This document shows positions 52,749-60,773 of a stretch of DNA of 64,000 bases, piece by piece. Numbering within the stretch: the first letter of the stretch is position 1; every line of letters starts with the position of its first letter. The notes beneath the pieces are model-generated. The model saw only the letters and a list, made by a program, of their open reading frames with translations. It was not told where the DNA came from and did not search any database. The position numbers and the translations under genes are program-made. Origin of the DNA: an uncultured Candidatus Saccharibacteria bacterium (GTDB lineage Bacteria; Patescibacteriota; Saccharimonadia; Saccharimonadales; Saccharimonadaceae); the NCBI GenBank assembly GCA_937906385.1, contig CALCYQ010000007.1, positions 1 to 64,000 on the forward strand, given 5' to 3'.

Positions 52749-53300
52749 ATGGCCGTTAACCGTTATAACGATACGCGTTCTTGGTATGCTGTTAGTACCT
52801 ACTCTGGCTACGAGGACAAGGTTGCTGATTCAATCAAGCAACGCCTCGATAGCGTCGATTTCGCAAACAAAATTTTCGACGTGTTAGTACCAAAGGAAAA
52901 ACAGATTGAAATCAAAAATGGCAAACGTCGCATTACTGATAAGAAGATTTTCCAGGGCTATGTGCTCGTAGAAATGCGCCTTTCAGATGAAACTTGGTAT
53001 ATTATTCGCAACACGCCAGGCGTAACCGGCTTTGTCGGTACCGGCACTCAGCCTACCCCAGTTTCCAAGAAAGAGATTGAGAAGATCAAGAAACGTATGG
53101 GCGTAGAAGACCCAAAATTCACCGTCAATTACGAAGTTGGCGAAGTCGTTTCTGTCACCGATGGTCCGTTCAAGGGCTTTGAGGGCACGATTTCCGAAAT
53201 CGACTCCAACAAAGGTAAGCTGAAGGTGCTCGTTTCAATGTTCGGTCGCGAAACTGCCGTCGAGCTCGATGCGCTCCAAGTAAAAAAGATTGACGATTAA
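52749..53300 (+). CDS. nusG: Transcription termination/antitermination factor NusG
   Basis: 183 residues. NGN domain ([59 protein letters not shown]) and the KOW domain ([20 protein letters not shown]). It binds RNA polymerase and links it to Rho or the ribosome. Operon with secE; rplK and rplA are not downstream but face it. Confidence 0.97.
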   Translation: MAVNRYNDTRSWYAVSTYSGYEDKVADSIKQRLDSVDFANKIFDVLVPKEKQIEIKNGKRRITDKKIFQGYVLVEMRLSDETWYIIRNTPGVTGFVGTGTQPTPVSKKEIEKIKKRMGVEDPKFTVNYEVGEVVSVTDGPFKGFEGTISEIDSNKGKLKVLVSMFGRETAVELDALQVKKIDD

Positions 53301-53309
53301 TTCGTTTTC

Positions 53310-53345
53310 GAGCCGCCTCTACTCCCATGGGGCGGCTTTTTGACG
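53310..53345 (+). terminator. Terminator of secE-nusG
   Basis: GAGCCGCC/GGCGGCT stem with a 13-nt loop followed by TTTTTG. Confidence 0.85.
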
Positions 53346-53381
53346 ACGCAAATAGTTCATACGCAAATTATATCTTCACGC

Positions 53382-53413
53382 AAAAAGCCGCCCAAGCATA
53401 AGTTGAGCGGCTC
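53382..53413 (-). terminator. Terminator of rplA
   Basis: GCCGCTCAA/TTGGGCGGC-type stem followed by TTTTTG on the minus strand. Confidence 0.85.
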
Positions 53414-53421
53414 TCGATATA

Positions 53422-54330
53422 TTAGTTGTAGATATTTTCTACGAGGATGCTTGGACCCATCGTGGTGGTAATGTAAACAGATTTCACATACTGACCTTTG
53501 ATGGAAGCAGGCTTCTGACTCTTCAAGCTTTCGACGAAAGCGTTGACGTTTTCCATGAGCTTATCGGCGCCGAAGGAAACTTTGCCGAGACCAACGTGCA
53601 CGATAGCTTGCTTGTCGACGCGATATTCAATCTTACCGGCTTTAGCTTCTTTGACGGCCTTCTCGATATCAGTGGTAACGGTGCCAGCCTTTGGATTTGG
53701 CATCAAACCCTTAGGACCGAGCAAGCGAGCGTATTTACCGAGCTTTGGCATATATTGTGGCGTAGAGATAAGAACGTCGAAATCGAGCTGTTCTTTATCG
53801 AGGCGCTTAGTGAATTCTTCGTCTTCGGCAATATCAGCGCCAGCAGCTTTGGCGGCCTTAGCGAGATCAAGTGGAGCGAACACGGCCACGCGAATGTTTT
53901 TACCAGTACCAGCTGGTAAGGTGACAGTGGCGCGGATGTTTTGATCAGCTTGGCGCGGATCGACGCCGAGGCGGAAATGCATTTCGAGCGTAGCGTCAAA
54001 CTTAACTGGGCTGGTCGCAATAGCGAGCTTAACGGCTTCTTCGAGGCTGTATGCTTTACCTTTTTCGACCTTTTCGTTTGCCTTGCGGTAATTCTTACCG
54101 CGGCGCTCTAAGCGGCTACGCGTAATTGGCTTTGGGCCAACTTTCTTCTCTGGTTCAGCGGCTTTTTCAGCTTTGCGAGCTTGGCGCTCTTCTTCGGCGC
54201 GCACTTCTTCGACGTGCTTTTTAGATTTTTTGCCAGCTTTGGCGTATTTTTCTTCAGTTTCAGCTGGAGCTTCGACAGCTTCCTCCACAGGAGCGGTCTC
54301 AAGAACTTCTTTGGCTTCTTCTTTGGCCAT
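53422..54330 (-). CDS. rplA: 50S ribosomal protein L1 with N-terminal extension
   Basis: 302 residues; the normal L1 (about 230) begins near residue 72. The first 70 are Glu/Ala/Lys-rich. Core motifs: RGKNYRKANEKVEKGKAYSL, LGPKGLMPNPKAGTVT and GKIEYRVDKQAIVHVGLGK. L1 forms the mobile stalk near the E site. AAAGGA precedes the ATG. Monocistronic here and separated from rplK. Confidence 0.96.
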   Translation of the reverse strand: MAKEEAKEVLETAPVEEAVEAPAETEEKYAKAGKKSKKHVEEVRAEEERQARKAEKAAEPEKKVGPKPITRSRLERRGKNYRKANEKVEKGKAYSLEEAVKLAIATSPVKFDATLEMHFRLGVDPRQADQNIRATVTLPAGTGKNIRVAVFAPLDLAKAAKAAGADIAEDEEFTKRLDKEQLDFDVLISTPQYMPKLGKYARLLGPKGLMPNPKAGTVTTDIEKAVKEAKAGKIEYRVDKQAIVHVGLGKVSFGADKLMENVNAFVESLKSQKPASIKGQYVKSVYITTTMGPSILVENIYN

Positions 54331-54425
54331 GAAATATCCTTTCGCGGTACAAACGAGCTTATCACTCTCCCGACCATTAAATTTAACTTGTTCTATTTTA
54401 GCACATTACCTCTTAAAGGGCAAGC

Positions 54426-54455
54426 AAAAAGGCGCCGCTTCAGCAAAGCGACGCC
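54426..54455 (-). terminator. Terminator of cdsA
   Basis: GGCG-CGCTT/AAGCG-CGCC stem followed by TTTTTGC on the minus strand; the stop codon of cdsA (54442-54440) lies in the loop. Confidence 0.85.
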
Positions 54456-55132
54456 ACGTACTTAATTATCGCGTAAACTACCAGACCGAGTGCGAGTGAA
54501 TCGACGCGGTCTAAATAGCCTCCATGCCCTTTGACGGAGTATTCGAGAATGCGAAAGAATGGATAGTTTATGAGCTCTTCGTTGGAATCTTTGACGCCAA
54601 GACGGCGCTTGCAGGCCGAGCCTAGCAAATCACCCAGTTCGGCAACCAAGCCTCCGCATAGAATGAAACCAAGATTAATTGGCGACAAATCGATGCCGAA
54701 GAGTGCCGGCGCGAGCGGCACCGCAAAGAGCGCGAAGATAATTCCTCCGATATATCCTTCCCATGTCTTGTTTGGTGACACCTGACGCAAGAACCTCACC
54801 TTGTGCTGACCGATGGTTTTGCCCACGGTAAAGGCCCCGACGTCAGATAGTACACAAACGATAATGATGAGCGTAAGCTCATCGCGTCCGAGAAACCAGA
54901 CATTAATCATGGCGATACCGAGGACAATGGCTTGAAGTAGATGAATCTGCTTCAACTTGCCCACATACGGCCTCATACGCCAAGGGTTATAGTCGGTAAT
55001 CGCGACGATTTCGCCGAGTGCCATTAACAGGCAGAAGAATAAAAGTGCGGAGAATAATGCCCCCTCCCATACGAAATATCCAATCGCTAACGCTGCGATA
55101 ATCCAAAGTGCGCCAATTAGCCTTCCCTTCAT
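54440..55132 (-). CDS. cdsA: Phosphatidate cytidylyltransferase
   Basis: 230 residues from ATG 55132, preceded by GAAGGAGG. About seven membrane helices. The family signature is intact: SPNKTWEGYIGG, ELGDLLGSACKRRLGVKD and GHGGYLDRVDSLALG. It makes CDP-diacylglycerol from phosphatidate and CTP. An insertion of about 12 residues separates KD from GHGG. Followed upstream by a second, divergent copy at 55220. Confidence 0.92.
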   Translation of the reverse strand: MKGRLIGALWIIAALAIGYFVWEGALFSALLFFCLLMALGEIVAITDYNPWRMRPYVGKLKQIHLLQAIVLGIAMINVWFLGRDELTLIIIVCVLSDVGAFTVGKTIGQHKVRFLRQVSPNKTWEGYIGGIIFALFAVPLAPALFGIDLSPINLGFILCGGLVAELGDLLGSACKRRLGVKDSNEELINYPFFRILEYSVKGHGGYLDRVDSLALGLVVYAIIKYVASLC

Positions 55133-55190
55133 GTGCCCACCTCCTTCAAAATGTGCCAGGAATGCAATCAGTTGCATATATTATAACATG

Positions 55191-55218
55191 AAAAATGGGC
55201 GCCGTAAATGGCGCCCAA
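55191..55218 (-). terminator. Terminator of the second CdsA-like gene
   Basis: TGGGCGCC/GGCGCCCA stem followed by TTTTTC on the minus strand. Confidence 0.85.
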
Positions 55219-55219
55219 A

Positions 55220-55915
55220 TTAAGAGAAGAGTATCAGTGCAAAGATGACCATGAAGGATACGGAATCCATGCAGTCTAGGTAGCCATGCCTAGAACGCAT
55301 TAACACTTCAAGTTGTTTCAGAACTTTTATATCGTTCGCGTAGTCACTAGAGTGCTTAATGCCGAGCTCGCGCTTCGTGCCAGAACCTACGAGATCGCCA
55401 ATCGCGGAAATAGTTGAGCTGAATGCGATAATTGCGATATGCCCTGCATCCAAAGGCAAGCCTAGAATTAGTATCCCGAGTGCGCCAATGGCGAGCGTGC
55501 AAGCAAATGAGCCGATATAGCCAGCCCAGGTTTTGTTTGGCGATATATGCTCACTAAACCACGGGTGTCTGTAGCCAAACAAACGGCCGCAAATCAGTCC
55601 TCCGGCATCTGACGCCATAGCTAATCCTAAGATTAATAGATACTCTTTGCCGTCCAGGCGGACGAATATGATTAACGCTATCGCTATTAGGAGCGCGATA
55701 GTCATTGGAGCCGTGAATAAGATACTCGCTTTGGTCGGGTAGCATTCACGATCTTTACAATAACTTGTGATAAAAATCTCAACGGCGGACATGACGAAGC
55801 AGTAAACGAGTAGGATTCTGATTGGCCAGGCTCGACTAAGCAAGGATGCCCCACTCACTACTGCGATGATTGCGAGCGTGTCGCATATTTCACGCTTGAG
55901 CGTGAGTTCTTTCAT
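55220..55915 (-). CDS. CdsA-like membrane protein with degenerate signature
   Basis: 231 residues with about six to seven membrane helices. SPNKTWAGYIGS and GDLVGSGTKRELGIK show it belongs to the CdsA family, but the catalytic signature is altered: KD is KH, GHGG is SRHG, and LDRxDS is LDCMDS. It may be inactive or use another substrate. It sits upstream of the intact cdsA in the same direction, with its own terminator and a GAGAGGTG Shine-Dalgarno. A gene duplication followed by divergence is likely. Confidence 0.75.
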   Translation of the reverse strand: MKELTLKREICDTLAIIAVVSGASLLSRAWPIRILLVYCFVMSAVEIFITSYCKDRECYPTKASILFTAPMTIALLIAIALIIFVRLDGKEYLLILGLAMASDAGGLICGRLFGYRHPWFSEHISPNKTWAGYIGSFACTLAIGALGILILGLPLDAGHIAIIAFSSTISAIGDLVGSGTKRELGIKHSSDYANDIKVLKQLEVLMRSRHGYLDCMDSVSFMVIFALILFS

Positions 55916-55994
55916 TAGGCATACACCTCTCTTCCTTTGTAAGGTACAAGATTTCTATATTATAACTTATATTCACAAAATGTCAAAGGCGCAC

Positions 55995-56025
55995 AAAAAG
56001 CCACCCCAAAGAGAGGTGGTTTTTG
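55995..56025 (-). terminator. Terminator of rplK
   Basis: CCACCTCT/AGGGGTGG-type stem with T run on the minus strand; may work both ways. Confidence 0.8.
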
Positions 56026-56030
56026 CGAAA

Positions 56031-56456
56031 TTATTCTACAACTTCAACACCCATCGAGCGAGCGGTGCCAGCAATAATCTTGCAGGCGCCAGCTTCGTCG
56101 ATAGCGTTGAGCTGATCTTTCTTAATAGCAGCAATTTCCTTGATCTGAGCCATGGTGATTTTACCAACTTTCTCAGTGTTTGGTTTGCCGCTACCCTTCT
56201 CGAGTTTGATCTTTTCGCGAATCAAATCATCGACTGGCTGACCAAGGCAGGTCCAATCAAAGGTACGATCTTCGTAAACCTTGATGTGAACGATAACGTT
56301 CTTGCCTTGATATTCTTTAGTAGCCTCGTTGAATGGGTTAATGAAGTCCATCATGTTTAGACCCCACTGACCGAGAGTGCTACCTACTGGCGGACCTGCC
56401 GTAGCACGGCCACCAGGAATGCGCAACTTGAGGTTGCCGATGCATTTCTTTGCCAT
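56031..56456 (-). CDS. rplK: 50S ribosomal protein L11
   Basis: 141 residues from ATG 56456 (MAKKCIGNLKLRIPGGRATA). PPVGSTLGQWGLNMMDFINP and the C-terminal RNA-binding domain (ITMAQIKEIAAIKKDQLNAI; ACKIIAGTARSMGVEV) are typical. Monocistronic, apart from rplA. Confidence 0.96.
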   Translation of the reverse strand: MAKKCIGNLKLRIPGGRATAGPPVGSTLGQWGLNMMDFINPFNEATKEYQGKNVIVHIKVYEDRTFDWTCLGQPVDDLIREKIKLEKGSGKPNTEKVGKITMAQIKEIAAIKKDQLNAIDEAGACKIIAGTARSMGVEVVE

Positions 56457-56566
56457 TTTGTTAATTTTCCTTCTCCGGCAATTGAAGCGCTTCACCGGAA
56501 ATTACGTTTAAACGTGCGTAACGGGGTAAATTATACCTTATTTCGACCAAAATCGCAAGCAATAAA

Positions 56567-56596
56567 AATATGCCCCTCTCGAGTTGGGGCATATTG
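56567..56596 (-). terminator. Terminator of rpmG
   Basis: AATATGCCCC/TGGGGCATATT stem with flanking A and T on the two sides, just after the stop. Confidence 0.85.
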
Positions 56597-56597
56597 T

Positions 56598-56807
56598 TTA
56601 GCGCTTCTTTTCTTTTACTTCGTTGCGACCAAGATTCTTCTTCGTCTCAGTAAAGACCACGTGTTTGCGCAAAACTGGGTCATACTTGCGAAGGCTGAGC
56701 TTGTCTGGCGTGTTCATCGTATTCTTCTTGGTATAGTAAAGACGAATACCGGATTCCTCAGAAACTAAACCAACAAGCTTGCGCTTGGTATTATTTTTCT
56801 TTGCCAT
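56598..56807 (-). CDS. rpmG: 50S ribosomal protein L33, zinc-free form
   Basis: 69 residues: [20 protein letters not shown] and [20 protein letters not shown] identify L33. The CxxC pairs of the zinc-binding form are absent. A basic C-terminal tail of about 12 residues is added. Confidence 0.93.
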   Translation of the reverse strand: MAKKNNTKRKLVGLVSEESGIRLYYTKKNTMNTPDKLSLRKYDPVLRKHVVFTETKKNLGRNEVKEKKR

Positions 56808-56852
56808 ATTGGGAATATTTTAGCACATCTGTTTACTTTTGTAAAATGTGAC

Positions 56853-56880
56853 TTGTAGCGGTTTTTCGATGTGTTACAAT
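56853..56880 (+). promoter_or_regulatory. Promoter of the gpx-ohrR-trxA-trxB operon
   Basis: TTGTAG (56853-56858), 16 bp, TACAAT (56875-56880) with TGT before the -10. Confidence 0.65.
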
Positions 56881-56886
56881 ATAAGT

Positions 56887-56902
56887 ATATCGCACGCGAT
56901 AT
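56887..56902 (+). promoter_or_regulatory. Candidate OhrR operator
   Basis: Perfect inverted repeat ATATCGC-AC-GCGATAT starting six bases after the -10 box, covering the predicted RNA start. Its place and symmetry fit a repressor site for the MarR/OhrR protein encoded in the operon. Confidence 0.55.
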
Positions 56903-56924
56903 TTTAATGATGGAGGAATATGCA

Positions 56925-57389
56925 ATGAGCGAAATCTATAATTTTAGCGTCAAAACACGCAAAGGTGAAGATAAGGCCCTAGCCGATTTTAAAGGTAAAG
57001 TCCTATTAATCGTCAATACGGCCACCGGTTGTGGGTTTACGCCACAATATGAAGGGCTAGAAAATCTATACGAGGCTTATCATGAGCAAGGCCTCGAAAT
57101 TCTCGACTTCCCTTGCAATCAGTTCGGCCACCAGGCGCCAGGTAGCGATGCTGAGATTCACGAATTCTGCACCGGTCGCTATAAAACCCAGTTCGACCAA
57201 TTCAAGAAAATCGACGTCAATGGCGACGACGCGGATCCGTTATACAAATGGCTCACCTCTGAAAAAGGTGGTAAAATAAAATGGAACTTTACGAAGTTTT
57301 TGATTGACCGCGACGGCAATATCGTAAAGCGCTACGGGTCCATTACTAAACCAGAAAAAATCGAGAAAGACATCAAGAAGTTACTATAA
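56925..57389 (+). CDS. gpx: Glutathione peroxidase-family thiol peroxidase
   Basis: 154 residues from ATG 56925, GGAGG upstream. Catalytic Cys36 in NTATGCGFTPQYEGLE, Gln in FPCNQFGHQAPGS and Trp in WNFTKFLIDRDGN form the active site. In bacteria these enzymes generally use thioredoxin, which fits trxA-trxB two genes downstream. Reduces peroxides in the cytoplasm. A second Cys in HEFCTGRY could be the resolving one. Its stop overlaps the ohrR start (TAATG). Confidence 0.92.
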   Translation: MSEIYNFSVKTRKGEDKALADFKGKVLLIVNTATGCGFTPQYEGLENLYEAYHEQGLEILDFPCNQFGHQAPGSDAEIHEFCTGRYKTQFDQFKKIDVNGDDADPLYKWLTSEKGGKIKWNFTKFLIDRDGNIVKRYGSITKPEKIEKDIKKLL

Positions 57390-57829
57390 TGAAAAAACCG
57401 TACGAAGACCTCAAACTCGAAAATCAGCTTTGTTTTCCGCTTTATCTATGCGCAAAAGAGATGACACACCTCTACGCGCCACTCTTAAAGCAATTCAATC
57501 TCACTTATACCCAGTATGTTGTCATGATGTGTCTTTGGGAACGCGACGGAATGAACGTCGGTTTACTTTGCTGTATCTTACTACTCGACACTAACACTAT
57601 GACGCCACTCTTACAAAAACTAGAGCAGAAAGGCTATGTTGAGCGACGCAAGTGCTCTACCGATGGGCGCGAATTAAAGATATTTTTGACCGAAAAAGGT
57701 TCCGCGTTGCGCGATCAGGCAACAGAGTTACCGCATTGTATCAGCGAACGCGTCGGTCTTACAGCCGAAGAATCCGGCACGTTATATCGATTGTTATATA
57801 AATTATTAGACAATATAAAGGAGGGCTAA
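57389..57829 (+). CDS. ohrR: OhrR-type MarR family regulator
   Basis: 146 residues. The N-terminus (LKLENQLCFPLYLCAKEMTH) matches OhrR, with the peroxide-sensing Cys15; YAPLLKQFNLTYTQYVVMM and the wing region (YVERRKCSTDGRELKIFLTE) are the winged-helix core. LCCILLLDTNTMTPLLQKLE holds the recognition helix. OhrR represses until organic peroxide oxidises the Cys. It lies inside the operon it probably controls. Confidence 0.9.
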   Translation: MKKPYEDLKLENQLCFPLYLCAKEMTHLYAPLLKQFNLTYTQYVVMMCLWERDGMNVGLLCCILLLDTNTMTPLLQKLEQKGYVERRKCSTDGRELKIFLTEKGSALRDQATELPHCISERVGLTAEESGTLYRLLYKLLDNIKEG

Positions 57830-58129
57830 ATGGTTATCGAAGGAACAAGCGATAATTTTGAGGCAGAAGTACTTAAATCAGACAAACCAGTTTTGGTGGA
57901 TTTTAGCGCCACTTGGTGCCCACCATGCCAGGCTATGCATCCAATCGTCGAGGAAATTGCTAATGACTATAAGGTAGTCGCCGTAGATATCGACGACCAA
58001 GATACGCTCGCCGAGGAATATGAAGTGAGCGGCATTCCTTGCTTTGTAGTATTTAAGGACGGCGCTGAAGTTGACCGCCGCGTCGGTATGCAACCAAAAA
58101 AGCGCTTGATTAAGATGCTGGAGAAATAA
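57830..58129 (+). CDS. trxA: Thioredoxin
   Basis: 99 residues, normal fold (VLVDFSATWCPPCQAMHPIV; GIPCFVVFKDGAEVDRRVG). Active site WCPPC at Cys30/Cys33 instead of the common WCGPC, which should raise or alter its redox potential. It starts right after the ohrR stop. Confidence 0.95.
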   Translation: MVIEGTSDNFEAEVLKSDKPVLVDFSATWCPPCQAMHPIVEEIANDYKVVAVDIDDQDTLAEEYEVSGIPCFVVFKDGAEVDRRVGMQPKKRLIKMLEK

Positions 58130-58130
58130 T

Positions 58131-59018
58131 ATGTACGATATCGCGATTGTAGGCGCCGGTCCAGCCGGCCTGACTGCGGCTATTTACGCCGCACGCGCCA
58201 ATAAAAGCGTTGTCGTTTTTGAGGCACTGACTTGTGGTGGCCAAATTATCAATACTTCCCATATCGACAATTACCCTGTCGCGCCGCATATTACTGGTCT
58301 TGATTTTAGCAGAACACTCCAGAAGCAAGCCGAGGATCTTGGCGTTAAAATCGAATACGACGAGATTACTCATATTACCCCTTCCGACGATACCTTTACG
58401 CTCACATCCGAAGACGACGAATATAAGGCTCACAGCGTCATCGTCGCTACCGGCACTAAGCCACGCAAGCTTAATCTCGCGAACGAAGATGAATTAGTCG
58501 GGCGCGGCGTTTCTTATTGCGCCACTTGTGACGGCGGTTTTTATAAAGGTAAGGCCGTAGCCGTCAATGGTGGCGGCAATTCTGCCCTGCACGAAGCGCT
58601 CTATCTGTCCGATATCTGCGAGAAGGTCTACCTAGTTCATCGCCGCGACGAATTTCGAGCCGATGCCGCGCTTGTTGATAAAGTTAAGGCGAAAGACAAC
58701 ATCGAGCTCGTCTTAAATGCTAATATCGCGAAACTAAACGGCGAAAAACATCTCGAATCAATCGAGACCGATAACGGCCATACTATTAACGTTGAAGGTT
58801 TATTCGTTTCGATTGGCCGCATTCCTAACGCCGCCGGTCTGGTTGACGGCCTAAATCTCGTCGACGATTACGTTGACTCTGGTGAAGATTGCGCCACGAA
58901 TATTCCTGGCATCTTTGTCGCTGGCGACGTGCGTACGAAAGAGCTGCGCCAGCTAGTGACCGCCACCTCCGATGGTGCGATTGCAGCCACGGCGGCCATC
59001 AATTTCCTGCACAAATAG
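58131..59018 (+). CDS. trxB: Thioredoxin reductase
   Basis: 295 residues. FAD motif (VGAGPAGLTAAIYAAR), redox CATC at Cys130/Cys133, NADPH site (GGGNSALHEALYLSDIC) with HRRDEFRA for the phosphate, and the C-terminal FAD motif (GIFVAGDVRTKELRQLVTA). It closes the NADPH-Trx-Gpx chain. One base after trxA. Confidence 0.96.
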   Translation: MYDIAIVGAGPAGLTAAIYAARANKSVVVFEALTCGGQIINTSHIDNYPVAPHITGLDFSRTLQKQAEDLGVKIEYDEITHITPSDDTFTLTSEDDEYKAHSVIVATGTKPRKLNLANEDELVGRGVSYCATCDGGFYKGKAVAVNGGGNSALHEALYLSDICEKVYLVHRRDEFRADAALVDKVKAKDNIELVLNANIAKLNGEKHLESIETDNGHTINVEGLFVSIGRIPNAAGLVDGLNLVDDYVDSGEDCATNIPGIFVAGDVRTKELRQLVTATSDGAIAATAAINFLHK

Positions 59019-59049
59019 TGTATAATATAGTAAACGTAAGAGTTTTACT

Positions 59050-60108
59050 ATGAGCAGTGATAAAGATAAGATGCTGAGTGGGCAATGGTATAACCCGAAC
59101 GCCGACGATCTTCTAAATGAACGAACGATTACACGTACGCGTCTCCAGAAACACAACCTAACTATCGCCTCGGATTTTGCTGGGCGCGATGCGCAGATTC
59201 GCCAGATTTGCGGGCAAGTCAGCGAAAATGTCCATATTGAGCAGCCTTTTTGGTGCGATTATGGCTACAATATCGAAATTGGAGCGAATTTTACCTCTAG
59301 CTTCGGCTTAACTATTCTCGATGGCGCCAAAGTGACGATTGGCAAGAACGTTAATATCGGCCCGAATTGCAATATCTATACTACTACTCTGCCAAAGGAT
59401 ATCGAACGCCGCAGTCAAGGCCTACGACAGTCACTCCCGATTACGATTGGCGATAATGTTTGGATCGGTGGCAATGTTACGATTATGCCGGGTGTTTCGA
59501 TTGGTCAAAATGCCATCATCGGCGCTGGGAGCGTGGTACTTGACAATGTACCAAGTAATACCACTTGGGCCGGCGTGCCAGCTGAATCGCTTTCGAATAG
59601 CTACGAAGACATTTGGGCGATTATCTTTAATATTTCACGCTTCCTTCTCGAGAACCCATCCAGTAAGCTCGGTACGGCTATTTTGCAGCGCAAATATAGC
59701 ATCGGCTATAGCAAGGCTTCACTCGTGCTCGACACGATGTGCGAGCACAAGATTGCGCGCCGCGACGAGAAGACGAAGACCTACCAGCTGACCATAAAGT
59801 CGTTGTCGCAGATTAAAGTGCCAGACGACGTTAATCTCGACCCAGACATGATTAAATTCGAAGAGCCGAAAAATTCGCTCGCTTATGATGCGGCGCGCGA
59901 AATGATTAAAAGTAACATGAGCCACGTGACGACCGGCTATTTGCAGCGGCATTTTAAGATTGGTTTTGGCCGCGCCGCTTCGGTAATTGACGAAATGATG
60001 TCTTACGGCTTGGTTGGCGAGGATCCCGAAAAGAATAATAAAGGCCACGCGCTACTCATAAAGACCGAAAAAGAGTTAGACGAAATTATCGCAAAAAATA
60101 AGAAATAA
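59050..60108 (+). CDS. Left-handed beta-helix acetyltransferase fused to two FtsK-gamma-like domains
   Basis: 352 residues. Residues 8-185 are a maltose/galactoside acetyltransferase: MLSGQWYNPNADDLLNERTI, ITIGDNVWIGGNVTIMPGVS, IIGAGSVVLDNVPSN. In active members TxTHPxDxxxR carries the catalytic His; here it is TTTLPKDIERR (Leu114), so acetyl transfer is doubtful. Residues 188-250 and 275-338 each look like the FtsK gamma winged helix: ILQRKYSIGYSKASLVLDTM and YLQRHFKIGFGRAASVIDEM. In FtsK that domain reads KOPS sequences in DNA. I know of no such fusion; it may be a trimeric DNA-binding protein. Promoter TATAAT just after the trxB stop, no Shine-Dalgarno. Confidence 0.75.
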   Translation: MSSDKDKMLSGQWYNPNADDLLNERTITRTRLQKHNLTIASDFAGRDAQIRQICGQVSENVHIEQPFWCDYGYNIEIGANFTSSFGLTILDGAKVTIGKNVNIGPNCNIYTTTLPKDIERRSQGLRQSLPITIGDNVWIGGNVTIMPGVSIGQNAIIGAGSVVLDNVPSNTTWAGVPAESLSNSYEDIWAIIFNISRFLLENPSSKLGTAILQRKYSIGYSKASLVLDTMCEHKIARRDEKTKTYQLTIKSLSQIKVPDDVNLDPDMIKFEEPKNSLAYDAAREMIKSNMSHVTTGYLQRHFKIGFGRAASVIDEMMSYGLVGEDPEKNNKGHALLIKTEKELDEIIAKNKK

Positions 60109-60146
60109 AAAAGACCGGAGCTTTAAGCAAGCTCCGGTTTGTTTTT
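60107..60146 (+). terminator. Bidirectional terminator
   Basis: ACCGGAGCTT/AAGCTCCGGT stem with T-rich tail on the plus strand and A-rich flank upstream. Confidence 0.85.
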
Positions 60147-60165
60147 AGGTTTCTGATGCTTATAT

Positions 60166-60699
60166 TTACTGGCGGTGCGTCTGCGTCCACATGTCGTTGT
60201 TAGCTTCGGCCCAGTCGGCGATATAGGCTTCGGGCTCCCAAAGCTCGTCGAGGGCGGCAAGGTCCCGCTGCGGGCTGACGTAGATGTAGACTTCCAGCGC
60301 CACGCGACCGCCATGAACGCAGTGTGTCATATCGTGTTCGATAATCTCGTACATGATGGCATAGCCAGTTCCGTCTTTTGCGACGAAATTAACGCTTTCG
60401 CGCGGCATACCACGGTCACGGTCGGCTTCGACGTTGTCCTTAACCTTATGCATTAGGTTGACGATCTGCTCACCCATGCCGAGCTCAGCTTCGGTCAACT
60501 CGCGTCCGCCACGAAGCGGCATCAGCATCAGCGTGATATCTTCCTCCACCTTAAACTGCGTCCAGGCCTCGGCCTCAGGCGTAAGGGGATGAATCCCGAT
60601 GGCTAACACGCCATCTTTTACTTTTGCGCTACGCGCGCTCTCGCGGACTAAGCCGCTGATAGTTCCGACAAAATCTTGCAATCGATTATTCGCGAACAT
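60166..60699 (-). CDS. Hypothetical protein
   Basis: 177 residues, GAGGTGA upstream of the ATG. Mixed alpha/beta and acidic, no membrane segment. Notable stretches: VLAIGIHPLTPEAEAWTQFK, YIYVSPQRDLAALDELWE, ADWAEANNDMW. No family recognised. It has a strong promoter and a leader sharing TGTGGG...GAGTTCTTT with the flotillin leader. Confidence 0.65.
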   Translation of the reverse strand: MFANNRLQDFVGTISGLVRESARSAKVKDGVLAIGIHPLTPEAEAWTQFKVEEDITLMLMPLRGGRELTEAELGMGEQIVNLMHKVKDNVEADRDRGMPRESVNFVAKDGTGYAIMYEIIEHDMTHCVHGGRVALEVYIYVSPQRDLAALDELWEPEAYIADWAEANNDMWTQTHRQ

Positions 60700-60773
60700 A
60701 TCTCTTCACCTCATTTCTGTATTCGTGGGGCCAAAAGCATCAAAAACTTGAAAGAACTCCCCCACATTCTTTC

